From CAADGU01 sp964581605 (GTDB lineage Bacteria > Chloroflexota > Anaerolineae > Promineifilales > Promineifilaceae): a stretch of DNA of 51,825 nt. The notes under the pieces were generated by a model. It worked only from the letters and a program-made list of their open reading frames with translations, did no database searches and had not been told where the DNA came from. This document shows positions 40,066 to 49,916 of this stretch, one piece after another. A program made the translations under genes and the position numbers. The DNA lies in the NCBI GenBank assembly GCA_964581605.1, contig CAZOPF010000034.1:1-51825 (forward strand). Direction: 5' to 3'. Within the stretch, counting starts at the first letter, position 1. Each line of letters begins with the position of its first letter.

Positions 40066-41106
40066 CTACTCCCCATTCACGGACAAAACCAGCTTGCCCA
40101 TCACGTCTTGTGCTTGCAGCCGCTGCAGGGCCGTTAGCCCTTCGTCGAGGGGGTAAATAGAATCAATCACGGGGTGGAGACGGCCGTCAAAAATCATCCC
40201 CATCACCGTTTCATAATCCGCATGAGTGCCCATGGTGCTGCCGATAATGCTCAGATGTTTGCCAAACATCAGCCGATTATCAAACTCAAACTTTGGCCCA
40301 CTGGTATTGCCTACAGTCAGCAACCGCCCGCCGCGCTTCAGTGCCCGCAGCGAGGTATGGTAAGTGGCCGCGCCGACGTTATCCACCACCACATCCACAC
40401 CCAGCCGGTTCGTCAATTTGAAAATCGCTTTGCCCCAATCTTCCGCCTGCCGATTGATGGTGACGTCTGCCCCCAACTGCCGTGCCAGCGCCAGCTTTTT
40501 GTCGTCAGACCCGACTACATAAATGCAGCCGGCCCCGGCCAGTCTGGCAATCTGGATAGAAGCGGTATTCACACCGCCGCCGGCGCCCACAATCAACACT
40601 GTTTCACCAGCTCGCAATCCACCGCGCCTGATGAGTGAATGCCAGGCTGTGACAAAAACCAGGGAGGCTGCGGCCGCATCAGCAAAGGAGGCATGGTCGG
40701 GCATTTTGAGCAAGTTGCGGGCGGGTACGGCCGCATATTCCGCCGCAAACCCATCCACGTGCTCGCCGATAATGCTAAAGGCATCCGTCATGTTGTCCTG
40801 GCCGATGCGGGCAAAATAATCTTCTGGGTCCCAGAGCGTAGGGTTTACTGCTACCCGGTCGCCGGGCTGAAAACGGGCCACATTGGCCCCTACTGCTGCT
40901 ACCACCCCGGCGCCATCGCTGCCCATCACATGCGGTAGTTTTAATTTGAGTGCCGGCCAACCGGCCAGCACCCATAGATCCAGCCGGTTCAATGCGGCGG
41001 CTTTGACCGCAAGCAGAACCTCGTCCGGCCCAAACTCCGGTTCGGGAATATCAGAAATTGTTACTTCATCCAGAGTGCCATGTTGGTGAAAAACGAGAGC
41101 TTTCAT
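40066..41106 (-). CDS. zinc-free MDR-family alcohol dehydrogenase/quinone reductase-like
   Basis: 346 residues. GroES-like N-terminal (EVLLAVKAAALNRLDLWV) and Rossmann domain with VGAGGGVNTASIQIA. Catalytic-zinc residues of alcohol dehydrogenases (Cys-x-x-GHE) are absent: HVMGSDGAG stands there. So it is of the quinone oxidoreductase/enoyl reductase type using NADPH (inference). Convergent with upstream elements; single gene. Confidence 0.85.
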   Translation of the reverse strand: MKALVFHQHGTLDEVTISDIPEPEFGPDEVLLAVKAAALNRLDLWVLAGWPALKLKLPHVMGSDGAGVVAAVGANVARFQPGDRVAVNPTLWDPEDYFARIGQDNMTDAFSIIGEHVDGFAAEYAAVPARNLLKMPDHASFADAAAASLVFVTAWHSLIRRGGLRAGETVLIVGAGGGVNTASIQIARLAGAGCIYVVGSDDKKLALARQLGADVTINRQAEDWGKAIFKLTNRLGVDVVVDNVGAATYHTSLRALKRGGRLLTVGNTSGPKFEFDNRLMFGKHLSIIGSTMGTHADYETVMGMIFDGRLHPVIDSIYPLDEGLTALQRLQAQDVMGKLVLSVNGE

Positions 41107-41146
41107 AGGGGGGAATGATAGACAGCGTGGGTGAAGTACGCAAGTG

Positions 41147-41222
41147 TTTGAGTGTTCAAGTGTTTGTGTGATTATGTGTTTACGCGATCACCTGAACACA
41201 TAATCACACAAACACTCAGACA
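41147..41222. repeat. 8-bp-unit hairpin (GTGTTTGA type)
   Basis: Units GTGTTTGA, GTGTTCAA, GTGTTTGT are followed by inverted CACATAATCACACAAACACTC. Lies upstream of the MDR gene. Confidence 0.75.
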
Positions 41223-41267
41223 CATCCCCACTTGCTTCCCCCCTCTAATTCTGGTAAGTTGGGGGAT

Positions 41268-41786
41268 ATGAAACTCATCTTGCAGCATGTACAGGGGCAG
41301 CTTAAAGAAGCCAACGGCCGTCATGCTCTGCTGCTGACCAATGCCCTGCCGGAAGCACCAGCCGGCAACTCGCTGTACCTTTGTTTTGCCCTGGTGGTGC
41401 AGGGGCCGGAAGACCATATCCTTCCGGCGGTTGTGAAGGATGATTGGGGGAATGAACGGCGTGGGTTAGATGTATATGTCTGGCTGAAAGAAGAAGGGCA
41501 TCGCTTTCCGCGCAGCGAGATTTTTGGTTTTGACCCGGATGGCACAGAAACGCAATGCTTTTTGCGGGCGTTGGAACTGTATGCCAGACTGCCCTGTTAT
41601 GCGTATGCCAGCAAGCAGGCGGCCGTAGCCGATGGCTTATTGCTCACGGCCGTACTTCTGCCCGACGAAACGGCCACTACACCGCAAAAAGTGAAACGGC
41701 CGTCTCATCTGCCATTCCCTCTGGGCCATAGTGACGTCAGTTGGTGGCTTGTTCATCCGGCCATTAACACCTTTGATTTTTTTTAA
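41268..41786 (+). CDS. hypothetical protein
   Basis: 172 residues from ATG 41268 (MKLILQHVQGQL); the frame is open from 41232 but that part lies in an upstream repeat. No signal peptide or membrane segment. Motifs: VKDDWGNERRGLDVYVWLK, then HRFPRSEIFGFDPD. No family recognised. Confidence 0.65.
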   Translation: MKLILQHVQGQLKEANGRHALLLTNALPEAPAGNSLYLCFALVVQGPEDHILPAVVKDDWGNERRGLDVYVWLKEEGHRFPRSEIFGFDPDGTETQCFLRALELYARLPCYAYASKQAAVADGLLLTAVLLPDETATTPQKVKRPSHLPFPLGHSDVSWWLVHPAINTFDFF

Positions 41787-41842
41787 TTCATACAAAAACT
41801 GGCTTCCGGTGGTGGATTTCCAGTTTTGTTTTGCCAATCAAG

Positions 41843-42814
41843 ATGCAACGATACCCGCACACCTTTGTTTTGCTCGTCGGCGTAGTGGTTGCCGGTCTGT
41901 TGGTATTGCTGCGGCCAGCTGTGCCAGATGTAAAAGCCCGCTCCCATACCCTGGTGAATCGTTCATTCGCCGCCCAACCTGAACCTTCCGTCCTTTCCCC
42001 CTTTTGGGGGCCGGATATTCAGCAATGGTCACCTTATATTGCTGCGCTGGCTGACGCCTATGGCCTGGATGCTGATTTCATTGCGGCCGTTATTAAAGAG
42101 GAGTCAAACGGCCGTGCTGATTCAGTCAGCGAGGTCGGCGCCGTTGGTTTAATGGGGGTAATGCCTGCCAGCCCTGGCCTGGAATGGCGGCCCCCGGCGG
42201 ATGAATTGCAAAACCCATCCGTCAATCTGCGGTGGGGTGTGGGGATTCTGGCCGACGTGGTGCGCCAATCAGGGGGGGATGTGTATGCCGCGCTGGCTGC
42301 TTACAGCGGTGGTTGGGCACAGGCGGGCAACCGTGTTCCCCGTGCTTATGCCGAACGGGTATTGGATAATTACGGCCGGGCCGTTGCAGCACGGAATGGT
42401 CAATCACCAGATATTGCCACCCAATGGACGATTGCCATTGAAATTGCCAGAGGGTATGTGCCACCCGAACCGTTGGTCGTATTAAACAGCCGGCCGCAGG
42501 CAGCGCTGCATCTGGTGGGCAAACACATCATTTACCGCTCGATTGATGCGGCCGGGCAGGCCTATCATGTGGTTGCTTATGCCGTTCCCGTCAATTTAAC
42601 CTCCCCGTTAAATAGTGGCCTGGAAGCCATGATGGTAAACCAAACGGCCGACCTGGAGTTACACACACAGGCACGGCCGGTAGTGGAAGGAGTGAAAACG
42701 GCGGAAAGCAATCCCCATGTGCTCATGGCCTGTCTGCCCAGCCTGAATCGGCTACGGGGGCAGGCCAGCACCCGCTGGTTTGCTCCATCCCATTGTGTGA
42801 TCTCTGATCGTTAG
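41843..42814 (+). CDS. lytic transglycosylase (SLT domain)
   Basis: About 323 residues. N-terminal membrane segment (VLLVGVVVAGLLVLL), then a GEWL-like SLT domain: catalytic Glu87 in IKEESNGRA, GAVGLMGVMP, and an AAYSGGW motif. It should cleave murein with 1,6-anhydro ends in the periplasm. A TTG at 41831 is a weak alternative start. Two genes of unknown envelope roles flank it. Confidence 0.85.
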   Translation: MQRYPHTFVLLVGVVVAGLLVLLRPAVPDVKARSHTLVNRSFAAQPEPSVLSPFWGPDIQQWSPYIAALADAYGLDADFIAAVIKEESNGRADSVSEVGAVGLMGVMPASPGLEWRPPADELQNPSVNLRWGVGILADVVRQSGGDVYAALAAYSGGWAQAGNRVPRAYAERVLDNYGRAVAARNGQSPDIATQWTIAIEIARGYVPPEPLVVLNSRPQAALHLVGKHIIYRSIDAAGQAYHVVAYAVPVNLTSPLNSGLEAMMVNQTADLELHTQARPVVEGVKTAESNPHVLMACLPSLNRLRGQASTRWFAPSHCVISDR

Positions 42815-42855
42815 ACGGCCGATTTCTTGAAGAAATCAGCTGCCTGCCAACTTGT

Positions 42856-43629
42856 ATGCCTACCCCCTTCATGCACCTGTATATAGCTGAACAAATTCGT
42901 TGCCAGGCAATGGCCAATGGTCACGGCCGTCTGGCTGCCACCCTCACGGCCGAATGGCCCGCTTTTTACCTGGGCAGCGTCGCCCCAGACATCAATTCCA
43001 TCAGCGATATGGCCCGCACCGTGACACATTTTTATGACTTGCCCCCCCTGCCGCCGGCCGATGCTTACCGGGAGTTGTGGGCACAATTTCCTCAGTTAGC
43101 GGATACCCGGCAGATGACGGCCGGGCACGCTATTTTTATAGCCGCTTATGCAGCTCATCTGCTGCTAGACCTGATCTGGCTGCGGCAAATTGCCTGGCCC
43201 TACTTCTTTCAGGCAGACCATTTAGGCCCGCCCGCCCAACGTCGCCTCATTCACTTTATTTTGCTCACCTACCTGGACTCGTTGGCACGAGATGAACTGC
43301 CACATACGGCCATGACAACCCTGGCAACTGCCCAACCAGACAACTGGCTACCTTTTGCTGCCGACGCCGTTTTGGTCGCCTGGCGGGATATGCTTGCCGA
43401 TCAGTTAGCCCCAGGCGCACCGGTGCAAACGGTGGAAATTTATGCCGGCCGTTTGGGCCTGTCATCGGCGGAATTTGCAACCGCTCTGCATGACCCGGAT
43501 TGGATGGCCGAACATCTCTTTGGCAAACTGCCGGTAGCCGAGATTCAGGCTATTTTGCAAACGGCCGTGCCCCAAAGCATCCAATTGATCCACCACTACC
43601 TGCACGGAGAGATGAGTGTCACCTTATGA
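42856..43629 (+). CDS. zinc-dependent phospholipase C-like protein
   Basis: 257 residues. His- and Asp-rich motifs in the order of the zinc phospholipase C family: MHLYIAEQI, GSVAPDINS, VTHFYDLP, AAYAAHLLLDLIWL. The metal-binding residues of the family seem present (His, Asp, His, His, Asp). No signal peptide, so it may act in the cytosol. Typical of stand-alone proteins in Chloroflexota. Role unknown. Confidence 0.7.
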   Translation: MPTPFMHLYIAEQIRCQAMANGHGRLAATLTAEWPAFYLGSVAPDINSISDMARTVTHFYDLPPLPPADAYRELWAQFPQLADTRQMTAGHAIFIAAYAAHLLLDLIWLRQIAWPYFFQADHLGPPAQRRLIHFILLTYLDSLARDELPHTAMTTLATAQPDNWLPFAADAVLVAWRDMLADQLAPGAPVQTVEIYAGRLGLSSAEFATALHDPDWMAEHLFGKLPVAEIQAILQTAVPQSIQLIHHYLHGEMSVTL

Positions 43630-43660
43630 AGGTCAAGCAACTGCCTGATGCCCCATACCT

Positions 43661-45397
43661 ATGATTACCCCAACCACCCCTCGTCAGACTATTCAGGCCC
43701 GTTTTCCCGACGGCCGTGCCTTTGAAGCGCCCATTGGTACACCGATAGAGGAGTTTGTCCATGCGGCCGAATTGGGTGTCGGTGAAACACCCACACGCGG
43801 CCGTATTGTGGCTGTGCTGCTCAACGGCCGTCTGCGCGAGCTTTCCGTGCCTCTGATGGCCGATGCCGACCTCATCCCCATTACCACCGCCGACTCCGAC
43901 GGCGCCCGCATTTACCGTCGCTCACTCTCCTTTCTGATGATTGTGGCGGCGGCCGAACTGTTTCCTGAGCGCACTATCACCATCATGCACTCCATGCCTT
44001 TTGGCGGGTACTACTGCGAATTTGACGGCATCCAGGCAACGGCGGCCGAACTGGACACGCTGAAAAGCCGGATGCGTGCGCTGGTGGAGGCCAACCTGCC
44101 TATTACCCAGGTGCGTGTGCCGCTGGATGAGGCGCTGCAACTGTTCCGCGAGTGGGGTGATGAAGAAAAGGCACAGCTTTTTGCCAAACGGCGAAAGGAT
44201 TACCTGACGCTGTATGAACTGAATGGGGAGCGGGATTATTTTCATGGTTTTATGGCCCCCCGCACCGGGTATCTGGAGTTGTTTGATTTACGGCCGTATA
44301 ACCACGGCTTTATCCTCCATTTTCCCCGCCGACACCAGCCCCATATGTTATTACCTTTTGAAGATGAACCTGTACTGGCGCGGGTTTTTCAGGAATATGA
44401 TCGCTGGCTGACATTGATTGGTGTGCCCAAAGTGGCCGCGTTAAACGAAACATTGCAAGACGGCCGCATTTTGCAAGCCATTCTGGTGGCCGAAGCGCTG
44501 CACCAACGCCAGCTTAACCGTATTGCCAACGAGATAGCCGAGAGGGGGACGGCCGAACGGCCGTCCCCCATCCGCATCGTCCTCATCTCCGGCCCCACCT
44601 CCGCCGGAAAAACCACCTTCAGCAAACGGCTGGCCATCCAACTACTGGCACGGGGCATACACCCCGTCACTGTCAGCATGGATAATTACTTTGTGAATCG
44701 GGATGAAACCCCCCGTGATGAAAGCGGGGTGTTTGACTTTGAAGCCTTTGAGGCGGTAGATGTGGAATTTTTCCAACGGCAGATGCGCCAGCTTTTGCGC
44801 GGCGAAACAATCATACAACCGCGGTTTAATTTTCATTCCGGCCGTCGAGAAGAAGGCGAACCGTTAGCTATTGGCCCGGAGCAAATCCTGCTCATTGAAG
44901 GTATTCATGGCCTCAACCCCCGCCTGGTGCAAAACGTACCGCCAGAGGCCATATATCGCATCTTTATCTCCGCCTTTACCCAACTCAATCTGGACAAACA
45001 CAACCGCATCCCCACCACTGATACCCGCCTGTTACGGCGTATTGTGCGCGATGCCACTCATCGTGGGTATACGGCCGCCGACACTATCGCCCGTTGGCCC
45101 AGTGTGCGGCGCGGCGAAAAACGGCACATATTCCCTCATCAACACAATGCTGATGTCTTTTTTAATTCCGCATTGGTCTACGAACTGGCCGCCCTGAAAC
45201 CATTTGCTGAACCCTTACTGCTGCAAGTGGAGCCAGATGCCCCCGAACGCATCGAGGCCAACCGCCTGCGTGCCTTTTTGCAATGGTTTGATCCCCTCCC
45301 GCCTGACATCCGCGCCCACATTCCCGGTGATTCCATCTTGCGCGAGTTCATTGGTGGCTCCATTCTGGAGAATTATGAGCCAGGGGTATTGCTTTAG
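43661..45397 (+). CDS. uridine-kinase-like nucleoside kinase with TGS domain
   Basis: 578 residues. N-terminal TGS-like (about 10-75) and a ThrRS-like second domain (about 75-260; GGYYCEF). The C-terminal Udk domain carries the P-loop GPTSAGKTT (Gly311 to Thr318). Such fusions occur in Thermotoga and Clostridium and phosphorylate nucleosides using ATP/GTP. The final region (VEPDAPERIEANRLRAFLQW) closes the kinase. Stand-alone gene with a hairpin after it. Confidence 0.9.
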   Translation: MITPTTPRQTIQARFPDGRAFEAPIGTPIEEFVHAAELGVGETPTRGRIVAVLLNGRLRELSVPLMADADLIPITTADSDGARIYRRSLSFLMIVAAAELFPERTITIMHSMPFGGYYCEFDGIQATAAELDTLKSRMRALVEANLPITQVRVPLDEALQLFREWGDEEKAQLFAKRRKDYLTLYELNGERDYFHGFMAPRTGYLELFDLRPYNHGFILHFPRRHQPHMLLPFEDEPVLARVFQEYDRWLTLIGVPKVAALNETLQDGRILQAILVAEALHQRQLNRIANEIAERGTAERPSPIRIVLISGPTSAGKTTFSKRLAIQLLARGIHPVTVSMDNYFVNRDETPRDESGVFDFEAFEAVDVEFFQRQMRQLLRGETIIQPRFNFHSGRREEGEPLAIGPEQILLIEGIHGLNPRLVQNVPPEAIYRIFISAFTQLNLDKHNRIPTTDTRLLRRIVRDATHRGYTAADTIARWPSVRRGEKRHIFPHQHNADVFFNSALVYELAALKPFAEPLLLQVEPDAPERIEANRLRAFLQWFDPLPPDIRAHIPGDSILREFIGGSILENYEPGVLL

Positions 45398-45496
45398 CAG
45401 GCCCTACCCAATTTGTGTAAATCGTGGCTAATTCCCCATCAAAGATTATGACATTTGCCGCAGGTTACTTCCGGCCGTCTGCGGTAGAATTATTTG

Positions 45497-45526
45497 GAAA
45501 CCGGGCTTTTATGAAAACCCGGTTTC
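45497..45526. repeat. GAAACCGGG/CCCGGTTTC hairpin
   Basis: Inverted repeat with inner TTTT/AAAA pairing about 20 bp upstream of the aminotransferase start. Similar to the hairpin at 10763-10785. Confidence 0.65.
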
Positions 45527-45547
45527 TATTATCCCTGGATTGGAGAA

Positions 45548-46798
45548 ATGACAGTGGCTGATTTGCACAGAACCCAAGAGCAGTATGACGCTTATAAAAG
45601 CATGGGGCTAAAGCTGAATATGCAGCGCGGCCAGCCCAGCGATGCCGATTTTGATCTTTCCAACGAACTGTTGACCATTGTAAATGAAGATACGCTGATC
45701 ACACCTGGCGGTATTGATATTCGTAATTACCCTGGCGGTGTAACGGGGCTGCCAGAGGCACGCGCTCTTTTTGCCTCCGTATTGGATGCACGCCCAGAAG
45801 AGATGGTGGTGTGGAATAATGCCAGCCTGGAATTGATGGCAAACATCTTTATGTGGGCGATGCTGCGTGGGCTTAAGGATAGCCCTCAGCCCTGGTCGGC
45901 CGGAAAACCGAAGATGATTGTGACGGTTCCAGGTTATGATCGCCATTTTTTGCTGCTGGAAAAATTGGGGTTTGAGATGGTCCCGGTAAAAATGACCCCT
46001 GATGGCCCGGATATGGAAGCGGTAGAACGGTTGGCGGCTGATGATACGGCCGTCAAAGGTATCTTTTTTGTGCCTACTTATAGCAATCCAACGGGCGAGA
46101 CGATCACCGATGAAGTGGCCAGGCGGTTGGCCGGTATGCACACGGCCGCGCCCGACTTCACCATTTTTGCCGATGACGCTTACCGTGTCCATCACCTGAC
46201 CGACGATTACCCCACACCACCCAATCTGCTGCGTTTATGTGCGGCCGCTGGCAATCCTGACCGGGTGTTTGTGTATGGTTCCACTTCCAAGATGACCTTT
46301 GCCGGGGCGGGCGTGGGCTTTTTTGCCACCAGCCCGGCCAATGTCAAATACATCACCAGCCTGCTGGGGGCGCAGTCCATTGGCCCAAACAAGGTGGAAC
46401 AATACCGCCATGTGCGCTTTTTGCAGCTATACCCCGGTGGCATTCCCGGCCTGATGCGGAATCATGCCAGCTTGCTGCGGCCGAAGTTTGAGGCGGTGTA
46501 CCGGGTATTGTCACGGGAATTAGGTGGGGCTGGCCTGGCAACATGGACAGAGCCAAAGGGGGGGTATTTTGTCAGCCTGGATACAGCGCGGCCGGTAGCC
46601 GACCGGGTGGTGGCGCTGGCAAATGAAGCTGGCGTCTCCTTAACCCCGGCGGGCGCAACTTACCCCTACGGCCGTGATCCCCACAACCGTAACATTCGCC
46701 TGGCCCCTAGCCGCCCCCCTGTGGCCGAAGTGGAACAGGCAATGGCTGTTGTCGCTGCCTGCATCAAATTGGCTTCAGCAGAGTATGAGGCGCATTGA
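45548..46798 (+). CDS. aspartate aminotransferase, type Ic
   Basis: 416 residues. PLP-dependent class I (fold type I). PLP lysine at residue 248 in GSTSKMTFAGAG, with NPTGETI and DDAYRVHH motifs. It resembles MocR-like type Ic AATs (start MTVADLHRTQEQYDAYKSMG) that make glutamate/oxaloacetate from aspartate. Good SD (TTGGAG) before ATG 45548. Confidence 0.9.
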   Translation: MTVADLHRTQEQYDAYKSMGLKLNMQRGQPSDADFDLSNELLTIVNEDTLITPGGIDIRNYPGGVTGLPEARALFASVLDARPEEMVVWNNASLELMANIFMWAMLRGLKDSPQPWSAGKPKMIVTVPGYDRHFLLLEKLGFEMVPVKMTPDGPDMEAVERLAADDTAVKGIFFVPTYSNPTGETITDEVARRLAGMHTAAPDFTIFADDAYRVHHLTDDYPTPPNLLRLCAAAGNPDRVFVYGSTSKMTFAGAGVGFFATSPANVKYITSLLGAQSIGPNKVEQYRHVRFLQLYPGGIPGLMRNHASLLRPKFEAVYRVLSRELGGAGLATWTEPKGGYFVSLDTARPVADRVVALANEAGVSLTPAGATYPYGRDPHNRNIRLAPSRPPVAEVEQAMAVVAACIKLASAEYEAH

Positions 46799-46819
46799 GT
46801 GGCTGCCAGGAGCGGCGTT

Positions 46820-47827
46820 TTACTCTGTCCAGTGTGCTTCCAGCGGACTGACTGCCAGAATAGTTAGCAACGCTTCCAGGCGTTGCACCAGAGAAGCTGG
46901 CGCTGTGCTGGCGGGGGCTATGGTCGCTAAAATCTGATCCGCAAGCTGCGCGATGGCCTGCTCCAAAAATTCGATGGGGTATCGGCGATCCCGGCTGGTG
47001 AATTCGGTGTATTGATCTCGCCAGGGGGCAATATGTCGCTGCCAGATGTGTAAGACTCTAGGATTCAGTTCCAGGTTGATAGCAATGCCGGTGGTTTTTT
47101 CCTGAATCGCATAGAGATAAATATCGCGCGTTGGGTATTCCAGGCTAAGGTAAATGATTTCTTGCAGTTCATTGAGAGCTTGCAAGAATGGCGAAAGGTA
47201 CATCAGGAGATAAGGGGGGCGCAATAAATGGGGCTGGGCATCCAGAGTGTTGCGCCCTTTGATGAGTATGTTCAGCCGTTTGACGGCCGTGTTCGCCGCC
47301 TGAAAACAAACAACGACAGCCAACAACCCTAACCGTATCTGATCGCCGTGTTGTAATTGATAACTCTTACCAGGTTCTAGTAACTGTTTGTTTAGCCAGG
47401 TGCCATTGGTGCTGCCCAGGTCGCTGCAATTAAATCCACCTTCGGTTGGCAGGATGGCCGCATGGCGGCGGGAAACGCTATGACCTAACTGGCTGTACTG
47501 CGAAATGTCTACTAATTGCTCTCCTGTATGGGCGGCATCACGCCCTAAGATGAGATTTCTGACCAGCGGGAAAGTGAGAGGATCGGCACGGCCGTTGATA
47601 AACAATGCCAATCCACCTACAGGTAAAGTTCCCAGGCATTTTTCCAATTGCGTCTGGTAAATGCTGGAAACCCATGAATCTTCTTGCTGTTTAAGTTCTT
47701 TTTCAAGCTGGGGATCTTGGGTTACCAGGGGTGACCCGCAGTATTGGCAATAAGTTGTGTGCCGTTTATTGATCTGCTGGCAATATAGACAAAACAGTTC
47801 ACCTTTTGAATTCGGTGTGTTGCTCAT
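46820..47827 (-). CDS. zinc-ribbon and FHA domain protein
   Basis: 335 residues. A zinc ribbon at the N-terminus (Cys13, Cys16, Cys27, Cys30) is followed by an FHA domain (about 80-175) with conserved GR, SRRHAAI and GSTNGTWLN, which binds phospho-Thr. The C-terminal half is helical with no clear domain. FHA proteins read Ser/Thr kinase signals. No kinase adjacent. Convergent with the aminotransferase, with only 21 bp between stops. Confidence 0.88.
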   Translation of the reverse strand: MSNTPNSKGELFCLYCQQINKRHTTYCQYCGSPLVTQDPQLEKELKQQEDSWVSSIYQTQLEKCLGTLPVGGLALFINGRADPLTFPLVRNLILGRDAAHTGEQLVDISQYSQLGHSVSRRHAAILPTEGGFNCSDLGSTNGTWLNKQLLEPGKSYQLQHGDQIRLGLLAVVVCFQAANTAVKRLNILIKGRNTLDAQPHLLRPPYLLMYLSPFLQALNELQEIIYLSLEYPTRDIYLYAIQEKTTGIAINLELNPRVLHIWQRHIAPWRDQYTEFTSRDRRYPIEFLEQAIAQLADQILATIAPASTAPASLVQRLEALLTILAVSPLEAHWTE

Positions 47828-47897
47828 CCACCTAATTGTAGGGAAGGGACGCGGCTATGAAAATAAGAGATTGATGCTATAGCTTGCGTCGGGTCTT

Positions 47898-48299
47898 TCA
47901 GGATTCCACTTGTTTATCGGGCAGCAAGATGAGATCAATGTTGTGCGAATGGGCATAATCGAGTAAGGAAACGGCCGTGTCAGTCACCAGATTATCCACC
48001 AACACGCCTTCTTGTTGGGTTTGTGCCTGCAACCCGCGCAGCACGGTGAACAAGGCTTCTTCATCCAGATTTACATCATGCCCCACATGCAGCAGGATCA
48101 CTTTTGCCTGCGAACTCATGGTCAATGCTGTTTCTAAATCAGAGTTAGCCAGGGTACGGCCGTCAAATGGCAGTAACAATCGCCGAAATGTGGTTTGATC
48201 TACGGCCGCAAGCATCTCCCGCGCTGATTGCACAGGTAAACATGGCACTAAATCAGATATCCCCGCTTGCCTGGTAACTAAGGTTGAGTGGACCATCAT
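47898..48299 (-). CDS. universal-stress-protein-like, short
   Basis: About 133 residues. The middle (LLLPFDGRTLANSDLETALT) and end (AHSHNIDLILLPDKQ) fit the UspA fold (beta strand, ATP loop region, final beta), but it lacks the glycine-rich ATP motif GxxGxxxxxGS. Three ATGs (48302, 48299, 48296) lie downstream of SD GGGAGGAG; the second is best spaced. Possibly truncated at the C-terminus. Upstream 48324-48655 holds only a repeat (48484-48556). Confidence 0.6.
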   Translation of the reverse strand: MMVHSTLVTRQAGISDLVPCLPVQSAREMLAAVDQTTFRRLLLPFDGRTLANSDLETALTMSSQAKVILLHVGHDVNLDEEALFTVLRGLQAQTQQEGVLVDNLVTDTAVSLLDYAHSHNIDLILLPDKQVES

Positions 48300-48483
48300 C
48301 ATAATCTCCTCCCCACCGTGCAACCTATGACAATGCAGGCAGTTGTTGTGGCTCCATCAGGTGGAAAAATAAACTTCATACAGGTAAGAATAGTGTAAAG
48401 GATCATCGTGCCAGGCACAACCAGGTATACGGGTAGGAATGGTGGCTTGATGGTGGCTTGATAGCATAAGCAACCGTGCAGTC

Positions 48484-48556
48484 ATTATGTAATTGAGTAA
48501 TTTGGTAATTAGCCACTTCAATTACTTAATTACCCAATTACCCAATCGCTAACTTA
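48484..48556. repeat. dispersed intergenic repeat (copy B, inverted)
   Basis: Nearly identical to the reverse complement of 32228-32300, including ATTACCCAATTACCCAATCG. The rest of the 330-bp gap holds no recognised gene. Confidence 0.75.
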
Positions 48557-48655
48557 TTGCCCTTTTGGCCTCATTTTCTGGCCATACCTCATCACCGCGA
48601 GACGCTTTTTTTTGTGTTATAATCCCGCCCGGAGTGACGAGGTGACAAACGGCCG

Positions 48656-49183
48656 ATGACCATACCTTCATTTGAAACGATCCAATCTTATCTCACCATA
48701 TTTGCCGCTATTTCCGGGGCCTTGCTGGCCGCGCTGTGGATTAGCCTGGTTATTTGGGCGTTTCGAGATATGCACGCCCGCTCGCGTGACCCGTTTGCAC
48801 AGATTCTGGCTGCTCTGGTTGTGGCCGTGCTGCCGGTGGTGGGCATTATCATCTACCTGATTTTACGGCCGCGTGAAACATTGGCCGAAGCGTATGAACG
48901 GGCATTGGAAGAAGAGGCGCTGCTGCAAGAGATTGAGGAACGGCCGCGCTGCCCGGGCTGTTCACGTACCACAGAGCCGAAGTGGTTGTTGTGCCCTTAT
49001 TGCCATACCCGTCTAAAGAAGGCGTGCCAGGATTGTAACTCTTTGTTGGAATTGCAATGGAATATCTGCCCGTTTTGTGGCAACCATCATATTGATCCCT
49101 ATCAGGCAGAGGCGGGAGGGGGCACGGCCGTGCCCACCAACGGCAATATCGCTTCTCCCCTTCAAGAATCAGAACCCCGGTGA
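48656..49183 (+). CDS. membrane protein with double zinc-ribbon
   Basis: 175 residues. Two membrane segments (about 15-38 and 50-70) resemble a PLDc_N-type region. A charged linker and paired CxxC zinc ribbons (CPGCSRTTEPKW, CPYCHTR, CQDCNSL, CPFCGNHH) follow at the C-terminus. The ribbons face the cytosol if the N-terminus does. Role unknown; zinc ribbons often mediate protein contacts. Confidence 0.75.
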   Translation: MTIPSFETIQSYLTIFAAISGALLAALWISLVIWAFRDMHARSRDPFAQILAALVVAVLPVVGIIIYLILRPRETLAEAYERALEEEALLQEIEERPRCPGCSRTTEPKWLLCPYCHTRLKKACQDCNSLLELQWNICPFCGNHHIDPYQAEAGGGTAVPTNGNIASPLQESEPR

Positions 49184-49189
49184 AAGAAT

Positions 49190-49232
49190 AAAACAAAACG
49201 ACCTGCCACCAGGCAGGTCATCTTGTTGTTGC
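49190..49232. terminator. bidirectional terminator between convergent genes
   Basis: GACCTGCC-ACCA-GGCAGGTC stem, followed on the minus strand by GTTTTGTTTTATTC and on the plus strand by ATCTTGTTGTT. Serves the genes at 48656 and 49287. Confidence 0.8.
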
Positions 49233-49286
49233 CATCCGGTAATCGTTCCGTTATCTACAAAAATAAGATGAAGCCCCTTAAAACGA

Positions 49287-49697
49287 TCAGGCTTTAGCCG
49301 GGCCGATATATTGGGCGTCGCCAAAACCCAATAGCAGGTACCCTATTGCCTGGAAAAGCCATAACAAAACAACACCATACACCACATCTTTCCCAAACGC
49401 CTTGGCCACATCAATTGCGATGAGCAGTGACACAATGATATTGACGAAGGGGATGAAGTACAAAAGAACCCACCACCCAGGGCGTCCGGCGATCAGGCAC
49501 AACACATACAGATTATAGATGGGGATGATGGCCGCCCACCCCGGCTGCCCGGCTTTTTCAAAGGTTTTCCAGAAACCGGCTATGATCAAGACAATAAAAG
49601 CCAGCCAGCAAATAAACCACACCCCCCCAAATAGACCGGCGATAATGCCGCCACCATCGTCTTGAAAGATATTGGCAAAAATTGGCAAGATGTTCAT
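49287..49697 (-). CDS. DUF5684-type small membrane protein
   Basis: 136 residues, four hydrophobic segments. Typical pattern: FWKTFEKAGQPGWAAIIPIY, then LIAGRPGWWVLLYFIP and DVAKAFGKDV (DUF5684-like, cf. signal peptidase-linked small proteins). ATG 49697 with SD GGAGAG is preferred over the open frame to 49784. Function unknown. Confidence 0.8.
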   Translation of the reverse strand: MNILPIFANIFQDDGGGIIAGLFGGVWFICWLAFIVLIIAGFWKTFEKAGQPGWAAIIPIYNLYVLCLIAGRPGWWVLLYFIPFVNIIVSLLIAIDVAKAFGKDVVYGVVLLWLFQAIGYLLLGFGDAQYIGPAKA

Positions 49698-49916
49698 GAG
49701 TTTACTCTCCTGTTTTGAATGGTAGTTACGGACGATTACCCTGGCTATTGTAGTATGGTTGTGGGCAGTTGTGCCAAAAGTCATGGGAGAGTCCTGGATT
49801 TCATGTTAACTGCTCTTTAACGGCCGTGCTAAACCATAACCAAACCATAACAAGCCATTAACCATTGGCCGCCGGAAATGAGATAGGATGTGGGCCGGGA
49901 TAGGGGAAAAATATCT

